From Peredibacter starrii (GTDB taxonomy: Bacteria > Bdellovibrionota > Bacteriovoracia > Bacteriovoracales > Bacteriovoracaceae), in contig NZ_CP139487.1 in NCBI RefSeq assembly GCF_034259205.1, forward strand, positions 2,976,001 to 3,040,000: DNA of 64,000 nucleotides, given 5' to 3'. A program made the translations under genes and the position numbers. Shown in pieces: positions 9,310-18,939 of the stretch (position 1 is the stretch's first letter; each line of letters opens with the position of its first letter). The notes under the pieces were generated by a model. It was not told where the DNA came from and did not search any database. It was given only the letters and a program-made list of their open reading frames with translations.

Positions 9310-9704
9310 TTAAGTTCCTTTTCGTTATCTAGAAATACCCTTAGTGGGTGCTTATTATTAATGAGTCCATTTAGTAACTGCTTGATGGCCTTTTTCTTAC
9401 CCAGATCAATGTCCCAAATAAGTGTGCCAGTCGCCCCGTCCGGAGTCAGGATGATTAAAACCTCGCGGTTATTAACCATTTTCTTTTCAATCCCCGTGAT
9501 GTCTTTCCATTTTACAAATACCCGAGTCACTAGTTCTTTCGAACCATGCTCCAGGACCTTTCTCACGGTCTTTATTCCATCAAATGTGACTTCAAAATAA
9601 TAATCCGAAACCTTGGTAAATTTGAAGAATAATGGTGTTAAAAGTGTCAGGATAATTGGATTTCGGATCAAAAACTCAAGATACACCGTGAAGTCCCGGA
9701 GCAC
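9306..9704 (-). CDS. Small protein, possible bacterial PH-like domain
   Basis: 132 residues. The hydrophobic start (FLIRNPIILTLLTPLFF) could be a membrane anchor. The remainder alternates beta-strand-like segments (YYFEVTFDGI, RVFVKWKDITGIEK, REVLIILTPDGATG) and ends with a helix, similar in pattern to short bacterial PH domains. That is only a structural guess. The GTG start overlaps the upstream gene by 37 bases; an internal GTG or TTG slightly downstream could be the true start. Linked by overlaps to both neighbours. Confidence 0.55.
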   Translation of the reverse strand: MLRDFTVYLEFLIRNPIILTLLTPLFFKFTKVSDYYFEVTFDGIKTVRKVLEHGSKELVTRVFVKWKDITGIEKKMVNNREVLIILTPDGATGTLIWDIDLGKKKAIKQLLNGLINNKHPLRVFLDNEKELK

Positions 9705-10015
9705 TCCCCAAACAGGTCCATGGTGTTGTCATCCAGAAGCTGAATCTCGGCCAGATAGGCCTCATAGGGTGTGCTGAACTGCAGTCCCGCCAAAATCAAA
9801 ACATAGATCACCCAACCAAAACTCCAGTTGGGCCTATCGAAGAACCAGGTCTGAGTCATGACCGCCACTTTTTCTCGTTCTGATAAAAGTTGGAGCTTCT
9901 CGACTCTTGGATCGGGATCTTTTCTTAAAACTGTTTTTTTGGGAGGTTTGGGAGAAGAAGAGCTCCCCTCATCGGGGAGCTCAGAGATTTTGAACTTTTT
10001 TTCGTCGTCAGACAT
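9668..10015 (-). CDS. Small protein with one membrane span, unknown function
   Basis: 115 residues. The N-terminal half is charged and Ser/Pro rich (residues 1-45) and probably disordered. A hydrophobic helix follows (about 76-92, in WSFGWVIYVLILAGLQF), then a short tail containing two cysteines. ATG overlaps the stop codon of the protease gene (TAATG), so translation is probably coupled. A perfect 9-bp inverted repeat (9960-9968/9974-9982) lies inside its early coding sequence. No family recognised. Confidence 0.6.
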   Translation of the reverse strand: MSDDEKKFKISELPDEGSSSSPKPPKKTVLRKDPDPRVEKLQLLSEREKVAVMTQTWFFDRPNWSFGWVIYVLILAGLQFSTPYEAYLAEIQLLDDNTMDLFGECSGTSRCILSF

Positions 10016-12177
10016 TATTTTTGTTTAAGCATGTCTTGCATGATCATCATTGATTCTTCGATCACAGCATCTTTCTTCAGAGTCTTAGAGAACTCTTCGA
10101 ATTTTTCCTGCTGAGCTTTTTCACCGCTCTTAGGGCTTAGATCTTTAACCATGAGATTCTTGCTTTCTTCTTCTTTCTTGAACACGTCAGTCATCTCACG
10201 GATCGACTTACGCTCTTTCTCGAAATCAGCAGCAACTAGAGAACGTTTTGTTTTCTCTTTTTGCTCTTTGTACCACTTGATCGAGTTTTGAAGGTGTTGG
10301 AATTTCTCACTCTTCTTCACACGTGCCTGGCTGTTTCCACGTAGAGACTTAAGGTCATACTTCTTGTCCCATTTTGTGTACTTAACAGGTTTTACTTCAC
10401 CCCAAGGGATTGAGTAATCAAGAAACTTCTCACCAGACTCAAGATGTGAGAACTGGTCTGGAAGAATGATATCCGGAGTAACACCTTTGTACTGAGTTGA
10501 GCTTCCGTTTACACGGTAGAACTTCTGGATCGTGATCTTAAGCGCACCAAGTGGTGAGTAAGACTTCGCCATCGGCGAGATATATCCATCAAGATCAACT
10601 ACGGCCTGTACTGTACCCTTACCGTGAGAGAACTCTCCACCCACGATAACAGCGCGGTTATAGTCCTGAAGAGCGGCCGCTACGATCTCTGAAGCAGAGG
10701 CCGAAAAACGGTTAATCAGAACGATCACAGGTTTTTGGAAATCAACTTTCGGATCTGTATCAGCAAGGATATCAACCGTTCCAGTGTGCGCCTTAACTTG
10801 TACGATCGGACCCTTTTCAATGAAAAGACCAGAGATCATACGAGCGTCCTCAAGAGCACCACCGCCGTTGTTACGTAGATCGATGATGAGACCTTCAACA
10901 CCCTCTTTATTCAGGCGCTCAATTTCTCTTCTTGTATCATCAGTAACGTTACGTCCAGCGCGATCATTGAAGTCACGGTAGAACTTAGGAATGTTGATGT
11001 AACCAACTTTCGTTTTGTTTGGAGCAAGTTCAAGAACTGTTCCACGAGCGTAAGATTCTTCAATCTCTACAACATCACGAATGATAGGTACTACTTTTAC
11101 AAGACCGTTTGGCTTCTTAATTGTAAGACGAACTTCAGAGCCCTTCTTACCACGGATAAGTTTAACCGCGTCTCTAAGAGACATATCAACCACATCAACC
11201 GGCTCTTCTTTGCCTTGGCCAACTTTTAGAATAACGTCTTCGGCTTCGATTTCTTTGGTCTTCCAAGAAGCAGAACCCGGAACGATTCTTTCAACTTTAA
11301 TGTAAGAGTTTTCTTCGCGAAGGATAGCACCGATACCTTCAAGCTTCCCTGACATATCGATATCGAAATCTTCTTTTTCTTCCGGCACCAGGTAGTTTGT
11401 GTGCGGATCGAAAACTTTTGTGATTGCGTTGTAGAACTTATCAAGTTTGTCAGAGCGCTTCTCATTCACAAGACGAGAGAAAATTTTCTTATATGATTTA
11501 AGAACTTTCTCACGAGCGTCTTTTTCAATTTCAACTTCAGTAAGTTTCTTCTCAGACTTGGGCTTCTTCTTCTGGCCCTTATCATCAAGAACAAGTCCGT
11601 TCTGCTCTTCACGCTGATCGATGATGCGAGAAAGAACTTCATACTTCATGAGTTTTTCCCAATGAGCAAAAAGTTCGTTTTCCGATTTAAGGAACGAGCG
11701 CTTCTTCGGATCAGTTTCTAGTTGTTCTTTTGTGTTGTAATCAAGCGGCTTAGCAAGAAGTGTTTCAACATACTTCTCGATCTGACCAATGCGCTTATTC
11801 ATAAGTTCAGCACTTGTATCAAGGATACGAAGATCACCCGACTTCAACATGTCATCGAATTTATCTTTGTAAACATCAAGCTGCTTAACGTCGCTATCAA
11901 GAAGGAACTGCTTACCGTAATCAAGACGCTCGAGATACAACTTGTAAGCGTTCTCAGAAAGTTGATTATCAACTTTCTTGTTTGATAGGTGCATGTTCTC
12001 TAATGCTCCAAGAAGGATACTTCCTAGGATCATTTCACGCGGATATGCCGGCTTTTGAGACATGATACTTCCGAGAATTGAAGGATCATCACTTGAAGAC
12101 ATTGGCGAACTTTTCTGTTGGGCCACTGCTCCCGTCGTCACTAGAGCTAAACTGAGCAATAAAACATGGGATTTCAT
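10015..12177 (-). CDS. prc: Carboxy-terminal (tail-specific) protease, S41 family
   Basis: Periplasmic processing protease of the Prc/CtpA family that cleaves proteins from their C-terminal end. It has a signal peptide (MKSHVLLLSLALVTTGAVAQ), a long helical N-terminal domain, a PDZ domain (about 275-365) starting GIGAIL, and the S41 core. The catalytic serine is within SASASEI (492-498) and the lysine is K520 in FSHGK. The C-terminal region matches the extra helical domain found in Prc of about 680-720 residues. A GAGG ribosome binding site precedes ATG. Upstream lies a small exported protein gene, downstream three small genes in tight linkage. Such proteases often adjust murein hydrolases and lipoproteins; the target here is unknown. 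Confidence 0.93.
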   Translation of the reverse strand: MKSHVLLLSLALVTTGAVAQQKSSPMSSSDDPSILGSIMSQKPAYPREMILGSILLGALENMHLSNKKVDNQLSENAYKLYLERLDYGKQFLLDSDVKQLDVYKDKFDDMLKSGDLRILDTSAELMNKRIGQIEKYVETLLAKPLDYNTKEQLETDPKKRSFLKSENELFAHWEKLMKYEVLSRIIDQREEQNGLVLDDKGQKKKPKSEKKLTEVEIEKDAREKVLKSYKKIFSRLVNEKRSDKLDKFYNAITKVFDPHTNYLVPEEKEDFDIDMSGKLEGIGAILREENSYIKVERIVPGSASWKTKEIEAEDVILKVGQGKEEPVDVVDMSLRDAVKLIRGKKGSEVRLTIKKPNGLVKVVPIIRDVVEIEESYARGTVLELAPNKTKVGYINIPKFYRDFNDRAGRNVTDDTRREIERLNKEGVEGLIIDLRNNGGGALEDARMISGLFIEKGPIVQVKAHTGTVDILADTDPKVDFQKPVIVLINRFSASASEIVAAALQDYNRAVIVGGEFSHGKGTVQAVVDLDGYISPMAKSYSPLGALKITIQKFYRVNGSSTQYKGVTPDIILPDQFSHLESGEKFLDYSIPWGEVKPVKYTKWDKKYDLKSLRGNSQARVKKSEKFQHLQNSIKWYKEQKEKTKRSLVAADFEKERKSIREMTDVFKKEEESKNLMVKDLSPKSGEKAQQEKFEEFSKTLKKDAVIEESMMIMQDMLKQK

Positions 12178-12249
12178 GAAACCTCGATTTCGATAACTTG
12201 TGATTTAAGTATTTTCTACTTATGAGAGAGAGGATGCAATCTTTTTCAC

Positions 12250-12672
12250 TTAGAATCGTTTACCGATAGCATCCAGAAAAGGTTTGATCTCTTGAGTCTT
12301 TTTGTCGTCTTTCTTGCAAACTTCCTGACTCTCGCCCTTCAAGCTTAGGCGAAGCGTTACTTCACACTTCCCTTCCGAGGCCGGAAGTTCGTATTGGATC
12401 TTTAAAAAACGTGAGGCGAAATCCATCTCAAGCTTCTTAGCATCACGACTATCCACTTTACGGATGCTCTCATCGTCATCGTCTTTCAAACGAAGGAAGT
12501 AATCCAAATTCGCAGTGCGCTCAAGCCAATAAATTTTCTCTGAATCAGTGTCTTCGATGCTGAAGATGCTAAGACTAGAACGAAGGTCAGAAGTGCTTTC
12601 CTTCTCAGGTTGGGCCGCATGTTGGGCCATAGCTCCAAAGCTAATAAGAAACAATACAATCCATGTACGCAT
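12250..12672 (-). CDS. Small exported protein of unknown function
   Basis: 140 residues with a typical signal peptide (MRTWIVLFLISFGAMAQ). The mature part is highly charged, with an acidic run around KDDDDES and two cysteines near residues 102 and 118 that could form a disulfide. ATG is preceded by GAGG. It lies 72 bases upstream of prc on the same strand and may share its transcript. No recognised family. Confidence 0.65.
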   Translation of the reverse strand: MRTWIVLFLISFGAMAQHAAQPEKESTSDLRSSLSIFSIEDTDSEKIYWLERTANLDYFLRLKDDDDESIRKVDSRDAKKLEMDFASRFLKIQYELPASEGKCEVTLRLSLKGESQEVCKKDDKKTQEIKPFLDAIGKRF

Positions 12673-12742
12673 GAAGACCTCGTGCCGAGAATTGTCTCAC
12701 ACGCTTTAATGACTTTCAAAGAAAAGATGCTAGTATTCAATC

Positions 12743-13777
12743 ATGCTATACCCATTCATAAAACCCCTGCTGTTTCGTCTTGAACCTGAGACGGCCCACA
12801 ATCTTACGATTGAAATGGCCAAACTCTCTCCCGTCATTGGGAAACTCACTGGTCAACCAATTGACTCTCGTCTGAGTTTGAAAGTCGGCTCAGTCAATTG
12901 GACTTTTCCCATCGGCCTTGCCGCCGGTTTGGATAAAAATGCAGAGGCCTTAACCTTCATGGGTCACCAGGGTTTTGGTGCCATTGAATGTGGAACTGTG
13001 ACTTTAAAACCTCAGCTTGGAAATCCTCGTCCAAGAATGTTTCGTTACCCCGATGAACAGAGTCTTCGTAACGCCATGGGCTTCCCTAACCAGGGACTTT
13101 TAGAAATCCTTCCTCGCCTTCGTGCTTATGGTGGGGCCACTCCACTAGGAGTAAACATCGGCAAAAACAAAGACACGACAGCTGAAGAGAGTATTGAAGA
13201 ACTTTCGCTTTTGCTTGAGACCATGGAAGAGGCTGCGCAATATTTTGTGATCAATGTCTCTTCGCCAAATACTCCGGGTCTTCGCGCCCTTCAGGAAAAA
13301 ACTTATTTAAGTGAACTTTTCACTGAACTCAACAAAGTGAGAAACGGCAAAGATCTTTATCTGAAGATCGCTCCTGATCTTGATCAAAACAAGATCGTGG
13401 AACTCACGCATCTCGCTCAAGAGTATAAGCTCACCGGGATCATCGCCACGAACACCACCATCATGCCTGACCGAGGTGTGGGCGGAGTTTCGGGAGTTCT
13501 TCTTCGTGAGAAGTCCCGTGAAGTGAGAAAAATCATTTTGAAAGAAAGCACTAACCTTGAACTCATCGCTGTTGGCGGCATCACTGATCCTCAAGATCTT
13601 TTCAATCTTTGGAAAGACGGCGGGAAGGTGGCGCAGGTCTACACGGCCTATGTTTATCAGGGACCAGATTTATTAAAAAAATTTCATCAAGAGCTTGTGA
13701 ACTTTGTTAAAAAACAAAATATGACTCTGGAAAAGTTTTTTGAACTTCCGCTAAGCGAGAGACAATACCGACTCTAA
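12743..13777 (+). CDS. pyrD: Dihydroorotate dehydrogenase (quinone), class 2
   Basis: Membrane-associated flavoprotein that oxidises dihydroorotate to orotate in pyrimidine synthesis, passing electrons to quinone. The N-terminal helix region [19 protein letters not shown] is the class 2 membrane hook. The FMN barrel shows [17 protein letters not shown]-like sequence ([10 protein letters not shown]), NVSSPNTPG with the class 2 catalytic serine, LKIAPDL and TNTT. Length (344) is normal. No clear Shine-Dalgarno precedes ATG. The stop overlaps the convergent rimK stop by four bases. Confidence 0.95.
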   Translation: MLYPFIKPLLFRLEPETAHNLTIEMAKLSPVIGKLTGQPIDSRLSLKVGSVNWTFPIGLAAGLDKNAEALTFMGHQGFGAIECGTVTLKPQLGNPRPRMFRYPDEQSLRNAMGFPNQGLLEILPRLRAYGGATPLGVNIGKNKDTTAEESIEELSLLLETMEEAAQYFVINVSSPNTPGLRALQEKTYLSELFTELNKVRNGKDLYLKIAPDLDQNKIVELTHLAQEYKLTGIIATNTTIMPDRGVGGVSGVLLREKSREVRKIILKESTNLELIAVGGITDPQDLFNLWKDGGKVAQVYTAYVYQGPDLLKKFHQELVNFVKKQNMTLEKFFELPLSERQYRL

Positions 13778-14667
13778 CCGGCGTAGTCTCTCTTACCTAC
13801 GTTTTGCTCGATGTATTCAATCATCATGCTGGCGATATCAAGCCCAGTCGAAGTTTCAATTCCCTGAAGTCCAGGCGAAGAGTTTACTTCCAGGACCAGT
13901 GGACCACGGTGCGAGCGAAGTAAGTCCACACCCGCAACATTCAGTCCCAATGCTTTTGCAGCATTCACGGCCATTGCCGCTTCTTCTTCAGAAATTTTTA
14001 CCGGAACAGCAGAGCCCCCGCGGTGAAGGTTAGAACGGAACTCACCTTCTTTTGCTTGTCTCATCATGCTCGCCACAACTTTGTCACCAATCACGAAGGC
14101 ACGAATATCAGAGCCATTACATTCTTTGATAAATTCCTGAACCAGGAAGTGGGCCTTCATCTGGCGGAACCCATCAATTACTGACTCAGCAGATTTTGCG
14201 GTATCACCGAGGATCACTCCTTTGCCCTGAGTTCCTTCGATGAGTTTAATCACACAAGGGGCACCCCCCACCATCTTGATGAGTTTCTCTGTCATCTTGG
14301 TTGAGTGGGCATAACTCGTCGTTGGTAGACCAATTCCCGAGCGAGATAGAATTTGAAGACAGCGCAGTTTATCCCGCGAACGAGTGATAGAAGTTGATTC
14401 ATTCATCGAATAAACACCCATCATTTCAAACTGACGAAGGACCGCAGTCCCATAATAAGTAATTGAAGCGCCAATTCGCGGAACGATCACATCCAGATCA
14501 TCAAGCATCTGGTCCTTGTAGTGCACCATCGGTTTTGACGAAGTGATGTTCATGTAACAGCGAAGCGGGTTAATGACTTTAACTTTGTGGCCACGAGAGA
14601 TAGCGGCCTTCACCAAACGGTGAGTTGAATAAATTTTTGGATTACGGGACAGGATACCAATCTTCAA
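13774..14667 (-). CDS. rimK: RimK-family ATP-grasp ligase
   Basis: ATP-grasp enzyme of the RimK group, which in E. coli adds glutamate residues to the C-terminus of ribosomal protein S6. The 297 residues include the N-terminal pre-ATP-grasp region with VPRIG, the ATP-binding strands ([16 protein letters not shown]) and Mg-binding [13 protein letters not shown]. The start is TTG with AAGGA upstream. Last gene of an operon HMA protein - flavodoxin - RimK. Substrate may differ from E. coli, since the family also includes other peptide ligases, but length and motifs fit RimK well. Confidence 0.9.
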   Translation of the reverse strand: MKIGILSRNPKIYSTHRLVKAAISRGHKVKVINPLRCYMNITSSKPMVHYKDQMLDDLDVIVPRIGASITYYGTAVLRQFEMMGVYSMNESTSITRSRDKLRCLQILSRSGIGLPTTSYAHSTKMTEKLIKMVGGAPCVIKLIEGTQGKGVILGDTAKSAESVIDGFRQMKAHFLVQEFIKECNGSDIRAFVIGDKVVASMMRQAKEGEFRSNLHRGGSAVPVKISEEEAAMAVNAAKALGLNVAGVDLLRSHRGPLVLEVNSSPGLQGIETSTGLDIASMMIEYIEQNVGKRDYAG

Positions 14668-14696
14668 AAGAAGTCCTTAGTTGTTTCACAACTAGT

Positions 14697-15146
14697 TTAC
14701 TCTTCCTGATGATTTTTTAACACTCCCAAGAGTTCTTTTAACCATTCTGGATACTGTTCTTCATAATATAAATCACAGTCCAGACGTTTAAGCATCGCAT
14801 GGGCATCTCGTTTAGACAGGTAATGATCAAAGTCTTTTCCTGCTTGGCAAAAATGCGGGTAGTACGTGTCACCCAAACCAATCACCGCGTAACGAAGATG
14901 CGAGAGCTTCAACTCCTCATCAAACTTCACATAGCTCATCCACTCTGAAGCATTGTCAGGTGGTTCACCGTCTCCATAAGTTGAAGTCACGATGATGAGA
15001 GTTTGAATGTTTTGAATTTCTTCCGGATTCATCTCACCCATGTCGTGAACTTCAGCAACGTGGCCGTTGTCGTTTAAGGAATCACCAATGACATGGGCAA
15101 GATTCTGAGCGTTTCCACTCTGACTGCCGAAGAGGATATGAATCAT
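14697..15146 (-). CDS. Flavodoxin-like protein (MioC type)
   Basis: Short-chain flavodoxin of 149 residues. The FMN phosphate loop is GSQSGNAQ (about residues 7-14); TSTYGDGEPPDN and GLGDTYYPHFCQAG form the isoalloxazine loops. It resembles MioC and the flavodoxin domain of sulfite reductase and should act as a cytoplasmic one-electron carrier. It lies three bases downstream of the HMA gene and 29 bases upstream of rimK. Its redox partner is not evident. Confidence 0.88.
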   Translation of the reverse strand: MIHILFGSQSGNAQNLAHVIGDSLNDNGHVAEVHDMGEMNPEEIQNIQTLIIVTSTYGDGEPPDNASEWMSYVKFDEELKLSHLRYAVIGLGDTYYPHFCQAGKDFDHYLSKRDAHAMLKRLDCDLYYEEQYPEWLKELLGVLKNHQEE

Positions 15147-15149
15147 ATT

Positions 15150-15425
15150 TTAGTAACGACGAATTTTTCCAGTCTCGTAGCCCGCGCGCTTAATGATTGA
15201 ACGGATCTCACCGTCACTCATTTTCTTATCTTTTACTTCTGTGAAACGGGCTTTTTTGTCTTCCAGGCTCACAGAAATGTTCTCAGCTTTTTCTGTCGAT
15301 TTAAACTCTTTCGTGATGGATTCGATACACATGCCACAGCTCATGCCATTAACTTCGACCTCTACTCTCGCAGCGAAGACCGATACAGATAGGAATAATC
15401 CAACAAAAAATGATGAAATTTTCAT
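15150..15425 (-). CDS. Exported heavy-metal-associated (HMA) domain protein
   Basis: 91 residues: a signal peptide (MKISSFFVGLFLSVSVFAA) followed by a single ferredoxin-like HMA domain whose metal motif is MSCGMC (Cys30 and Cys33). Such domains bind Cu(I), Hg(II) or Zn(II). Export makes it comparable to periplasmic MerP-type carriers rather than cytoplasmic CopZ. A GGAG site precedes ATG. It faces a MerC-like membrane protein across a short divergent gap, which supports a role in metal binding or transport. Confidence 0.85.
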   Translation of the reverse strand: MKISSFFVGLFLSVSVFAARVEVEVNGMSCGMCIESITKEFKSTEKAENISVSLEDKKARFTEVKDKKMSDGEIRSIIKRAGYETGKIRRY

Positions 15426-15501
15426 GATTTAACTCCGGAAAACTATGAAGTATTTTTCTACCATTATAGACGAGGTCTGTAATCTCAGGTATACCCGCAT
15501 C

Positions 15502-15882
15502 ATGAAAAAAGTTTGGGATCGTCTTGGTATAGCTTTTTCATCGGCCTGTGTTGTCCACTGTATTCTAGTGGCGTTCCTTCCTATTTTCTTTCCTGCGATC
15601 TCTGCCTACACTCACTCAACTTGGGTTCACGTTGTAGTCGGCTTTATTATTCTCTTCACTTCACCTCTCGCTTTCATTCCTGGATACCGTAAGCACGGTC
15701 TTACTTGGATCATTGGAACTGCTGTGAGCGGTTTGTTCTTCATCCTTCTTGGAATCATGCTAGAGGGTCGCTTCAGCGATCAGGTAAGCCACGGAGTTTC
15801 GATCTTCGGCTCGGTATTACTGGTATTCGCTCATGCCAAAAATCTTCAGCATTCGCACCGTCATCAGCATCAGTGTTGTTAA
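15502..15882 (+). CDS. MerC-domain membrane protein
   Basis: Four-span inner-membrane protein of 126 residues related to the mercury transporter MerC. The first helix carries Cys16 and Cys20 (ACVVHC), the likely metal ligands, and the C-terminus is a His/Cys-rich tail (HSHRHQHQCC). I chose ATG 15502 because alignment with the family starts there; an in-frame ATG at 15445 would add 19 unrelated residues and crowd the divergent promoter region. Adjacent to the MerP-like HMA gene on the other strand. The ion carried cannot be decided from sequence. Confidence 0.8.
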   Translation: MKKVWDRLGIAFSSACVVHCILVAFLPIFFPAISAYTHSTWVHVVVGFIILFTSPLAFIPGYRKHGLTWIIGTAVSGLFFILLGIMLEGRFSDQVSHGVSIFGSVLLVFAHAKNLQHSHRHQHQCC

Positions 15883-15963
15883 TTCACTTTCGCCAGCGAA
15901 AGTAAAATCAATCTAACTCATTAAAATTGAAGAGTTCGTATTAAATGAAACGCGGATTTTGGG

Positions 15964-15993
15964 CAAAAAAAAAGCCACCCGAAGGTGGCTTTC
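15964..15993 (-). terminator. Rho-independent terminator after rpmE2
   Basis: On the minus strand, GCCACC and GGTGGC pair around a TTCG tetraloop and are followed by a run of nine T. It lies about 10 bases after the L31 stop codon. Strong intrinsic terminator. Confidence 0.9.
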
Positions 15994-16003
15994 TCTATAG
16001 AAC

Positions 16004-16246
16004 TTATTTTTTCCCGTATTTCTTTTTGAAACGGTCAACACGTCCTTCAGTATCCATAACACGCTGAGTACCAGTGTAGAATGGGTGTGAACCTGAAGAG
16101 ATATCAACTTTGAATAGTGGATACTCAACACCGTTAACAGTGATTTTATCTGTTGTTTTGATTGTTGATTTAGTGATGATTTCGAAATCACAAGATACGT
16201 CTTTGAAAACTACGTCTCTGTAAACTGGGTGAATACCTTTTTTCAT
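16004..16246 (-). CDS. rpmE2: 50S ribosomal protein L31, type B
   Basis: 80-residue L31 beginning MKKGIHPVYRDVVF and containing SSGSHPFYTGTQ, the signature of the family. It lacks the CxxC pair of zinc-binding L31 (only one cysteine, at residue 19) and has the type B length, so it should be the zinc-independent form, often induced under zinc limitation. A near-ideal promoter and a strong terminator bracket it, so it is a single-gene transcript. No Zur box could be identified with confidence. Confidence 0.95.
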   Translation of the reverse strand: MKKGIHPVYRDVVFKDVSCDFEIITKSTIKTTDKITVNGVEYPLFKVDISSGSHPFYTGTQRVMDTEGRVDRFKKKYGKK

Positions 16247-16290
16247 ACGCTTATCCTTATAATTAACAATATATCAATTGAAGTTCTGGC

Positions 16291-16319
16291 AATTTACCGA
16301 TCTGGCCGCTCACTGTCAA
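16291..16319 (-). promoter_or_regulatory. Sigma-70-type promoter of rpmE2
   Basis: On the minus strand a perfect TTGACA (16314-16319) is followed after 17 bases by TAAATT (16291-16296, four of six). The start codon lies about 45 bases downstream, preceded by AAGGA. Confidence 0.6.
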
Positions 16320-16339
16320 CCCAGAAATAGTTATTTACC

Positions 16340-18904
16340 CTACTTCTTCGCCGCAGCAAGAACAATACTCGCCAACTCGGCCTCAGTCATCTTCTCAATC
16401 ACCTTAGGATCACGTTTGTCCTCAGGCAGAGTGATGTTCTTCGTACCGACTTTAATATATGGCCCGTATTTTCCGTCCAGAACCTGAACTTTCTTCTTCA
16501 ATTTCGCCACCAGACCGAAGTCTTTCAGCACTTTACCACCACGGCGGCTCGCCCCTTTTTCTTCAGAAAGTAGCTCAATCGCGCGTTTTAGGTCCACGGT
16601 GAAAAGGTCATCTTCCTTCTTCAAAGAGCGGAAGTTCCCGTCGTGCATAACATATGGCCCAAAACGGCCGTTATTGGCGAGAATTGGCTTTTTCGTCTCT
16701 GGGTGAACACCTAGCTCACGAGGAAGTGAAAGCGCCTGAATAGCGTCTTCAATCGTCGCCGTTTTCGGGTCCTTACCTTTCGGTAACGAAGCACGCTTCG
16801 GCTTTGGATTTTCTTCCGTCACTTCTCCCAATTGGAAGTAAGCACCATAACGGCCAACGAGACAGTAGATCTTCTCTTTTGTCTTCGGATCTGTACCAAT
16901 CGGAGTCGGGCCATTGGCCTGATTCTTCAAAAGTTCTTTGATCTGTTCAGGATCAAGATCCGCTGGAGCGATGTCTTCCGGAATTGAAGCGTGAACTTCT
17001 TCCTTTCCTTCACCTTTTTCCACAACGTAAGGTCCAAATCGACCTACTTTAATGTCCATCGGTTTCCCGTCTTTCATAATATGAATAGTACGAGATTCTT
17101 CTGGTTTAATTTTCTTATCTTGCTCTTCAACTTTCTTCGCAAGACCGCCCTTGCCTTTGTAGAACTTAGTTAAATACTTTAACCAGTCTTCTTCACCGTA
17201 AGCGATCTTATCCAGAGACTCTTCCATCTCTGATGTGAATGAATAATCCACTAAATGTTCGAAGTGATTTTCAAGAAGCTGAATCACGGCCATACCAGTA
17301 AATGTAGGAACCAGTGCCGAGCCTTCCTTACGAACATAACCACGATCCAGAATTGTTCCGATAATCGAAGCGTATGTAGACGGACGACCTACACCCTCTT
17401 TCTCGAGAGCTTGAACGATGGAAGCTTCTGTGAAACGCGCAGGTGGTTTTGTCTCGTGCATATCAGGAGTGATCGTAGCAGCTTTAAGGGAGTCGCCTTT
17501 TTTCAAGACAGGAAGGATAACTTCTTTATCCTCGAGAGCTGCTTCCGGATCATCCGATCCTTCTACGTAAACGCGAAGGAAACCAGGGAATAAAATACGT
17601 GTTCCTGAAGCTGAGAACTCTGCGTCTCCGGCCTCAATTTTGATCGTCATCGATGCCTTCTCAGCTTCTTTCATCTGAGTGGCCATCGTACGTTTCCAAA
17701 TGAGTTCATAAAGAGCAAGCTCGCGACCGCTCATGCCAGTTTTGTCCGGATGAGTGAATTCAGCACCCGCAGGACGGATGGCTTCGTGGGCCTCTTGAGC
17801 ACCTTTTTGTTTGGCCGCATACTGACGAACTTCTGGATTCAGATACTCTTTTCCATAAAGCTCAACCACCATGTTTCGGGCAGCATTGATTGCTTCCTGA
17901 GAAAGGTTTGGTGAGTCAGTTCTCATATAAGTAATGAGACCTTCTTCATACAGACGCTGAGCTGTTCTCATGGTGTCTTTTGACGACATACCAAGTTTAC
18001 GGTTCGCTTCCATTTGAAGAGTCGAAGTAATGAATGGGATCGCAGGTTTTGAATTGAAAGTTTTCTCTTCTACCGAAGTTACTTTCCACTCTGCTTTCTC
18101 GATATTTTTCGCGAGGTCTTTCGACTTTTTCTCGTCTAGTAGAACGACCTTTTTATCATCAACCAATTTACCAGTCAGACCATCAAAGTCCTTACCACCG
18201 GCAACGCGTCCACCTTTAATAGATGTAAGTTTGGCGTCAAAGAGAGCTTTTTTATCAGCGGCCGGATGAACCTGGGCCTTAATGTCCCAATAAACTGAAC
18301 GCTTAAAGCGCATGCGCTCACGTTCACGTTCCGCGATCATTCTCAGACCAGTTGATTGTACGCGCCCGGCCGAAAGACCGTAGGCGATTTTCTTCCATAT
18401 TAAAGGAGAGAGCGTGTAGCCATAAAGACGGTCAAGGATTCGGCGAGTTTCCTGCGCACGAACCAGTTTTTCGTCCACTTCACGGGTCTCTTTCAGGGCC
18501 TTTTGGATCGCAGTTTTGGTAATTTCATGGAAAACCATTCGTTTTACCGGGACCTTAGGCTTCAATAATTCTAATAAATGCCACGAGATAGACTCACCTT
18601 CGCGGTCTTCATCGGTCGCAAGATAGATGGTGGCACAGTCTTTCATCTTCGATTTCAGATCTGTGATAATTTTCTTCTTATCTTTTGGAACAATATATAG
18701 AGGGTCGAAATCCTCATCAACATTCACGCCAAGCTTCGCCCATTCTTCTTTTTTTAGAGCAGCTGGAATATCTGAGGCCGATTGAGGCAGGTCACGAATG
18801 TGCCCCATACTTGCTTCAACAATATAATTACTTGGGAGAAATTTACGAATGGTCTTAGCTTTTGTGGGAGACTCCACAATAACCAGATACTTTTTGTCTG
18901 CCAT
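16340..18904 (-). CDS. topA: DNA topoisomerase I
   Basis: Type IA topoisomerase relaxing negative supercoils. The Toprim domain has LVIVESPTKAK at the N-terminus and the acidic ATDEDREGE motif. The active-site tyrosine is in GLITYMRTDS. The C-terminal third holds at least four repeated modules (GRFGPYV, GRYGAYFQ, GRFGPYVM, GKYGPYIK) rather than zinc fingers. Start ATG 18904 is chosen because AGGA lies about eight bases upstream and MADKKYLVIVES is the family start; the frame is open for 28 more codons upstream. Length is 855 residues. Convergent genes are absent; rpmE2 follows after its own promoter. Confidence 0.96.
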   Translation of the reverse strand: MADKKYLVIVESPTKAKTIRKFLPSNYIVEASMGHIRDLPQSASDIPAALKKEEWAKLGVNVDEDFDPLYIVPKDKKKIITDLKSKMKDCATIYLATDEDREGESISWHLLELLKPKVPVKRMVFHEITKTAIQKALKETREVDEKLVRAQETRRILDRLYGYTLSPLIWKKIAYGLSAGRVQSTGLRMIAERERERMRFKRSVYWDIKAQVHPAADKKALFDAKLTSIKGGRVAGGKDFDGLTGKLVDDKKVVLLDEKKSKDLAKNIEKAEWKVTSVEEKTFNSKPAIPFITSTLQMEANRKLGMSSKDTMRTAQRLYEEGLITYMRTDSPNLSQEAINAARNMVVELYGKEYLNPEVRQYAAKQKGAQEAHEAIRPAGAEFTHPDKTGMSGRELALYELIWKRTMATQMKEAEKASMTIKIEAGDAEFSASGTRILFPGFLRVYVEGSDDPEAALEDKEVILPVLKKGDSLKAATITPDMHETKPPARFTEASIVQALEKEGVGRPSTYASIIGTILDRGYVRKEGSALVPTFTGMAVIQLLENHFEHLVDYSFTSEMEESLDKIAYGEEDWLKYLTKFYKGKGGLAKKVEEQDKKIKPEESRTIHIMKDGKPMDIKVGRFGPYVVEKGEGKEEVHASIPEDIAPADLDPEQIKELLKNQANGPTPIGTDPKTKEKIYCLVGRYGAYFQLGEVTEENPKPKRASLPKGKDPKTATIEDAIQALSLPRELGVHPETKKPILANNGRFGPYVMHDGNFRSLKKEDDLFTVDLKRAIELLSEEKGASRRGGKVLKDFGLVAKLKKKVQVLDGKYGPYIKVGTKNITLPEDKRDPKVIEKMTEAELASIVLAAAKK

Positions 18905-18939
18905 TTTTTTCCTAATTTGGGGAGCTTGTCTTTTAATAG

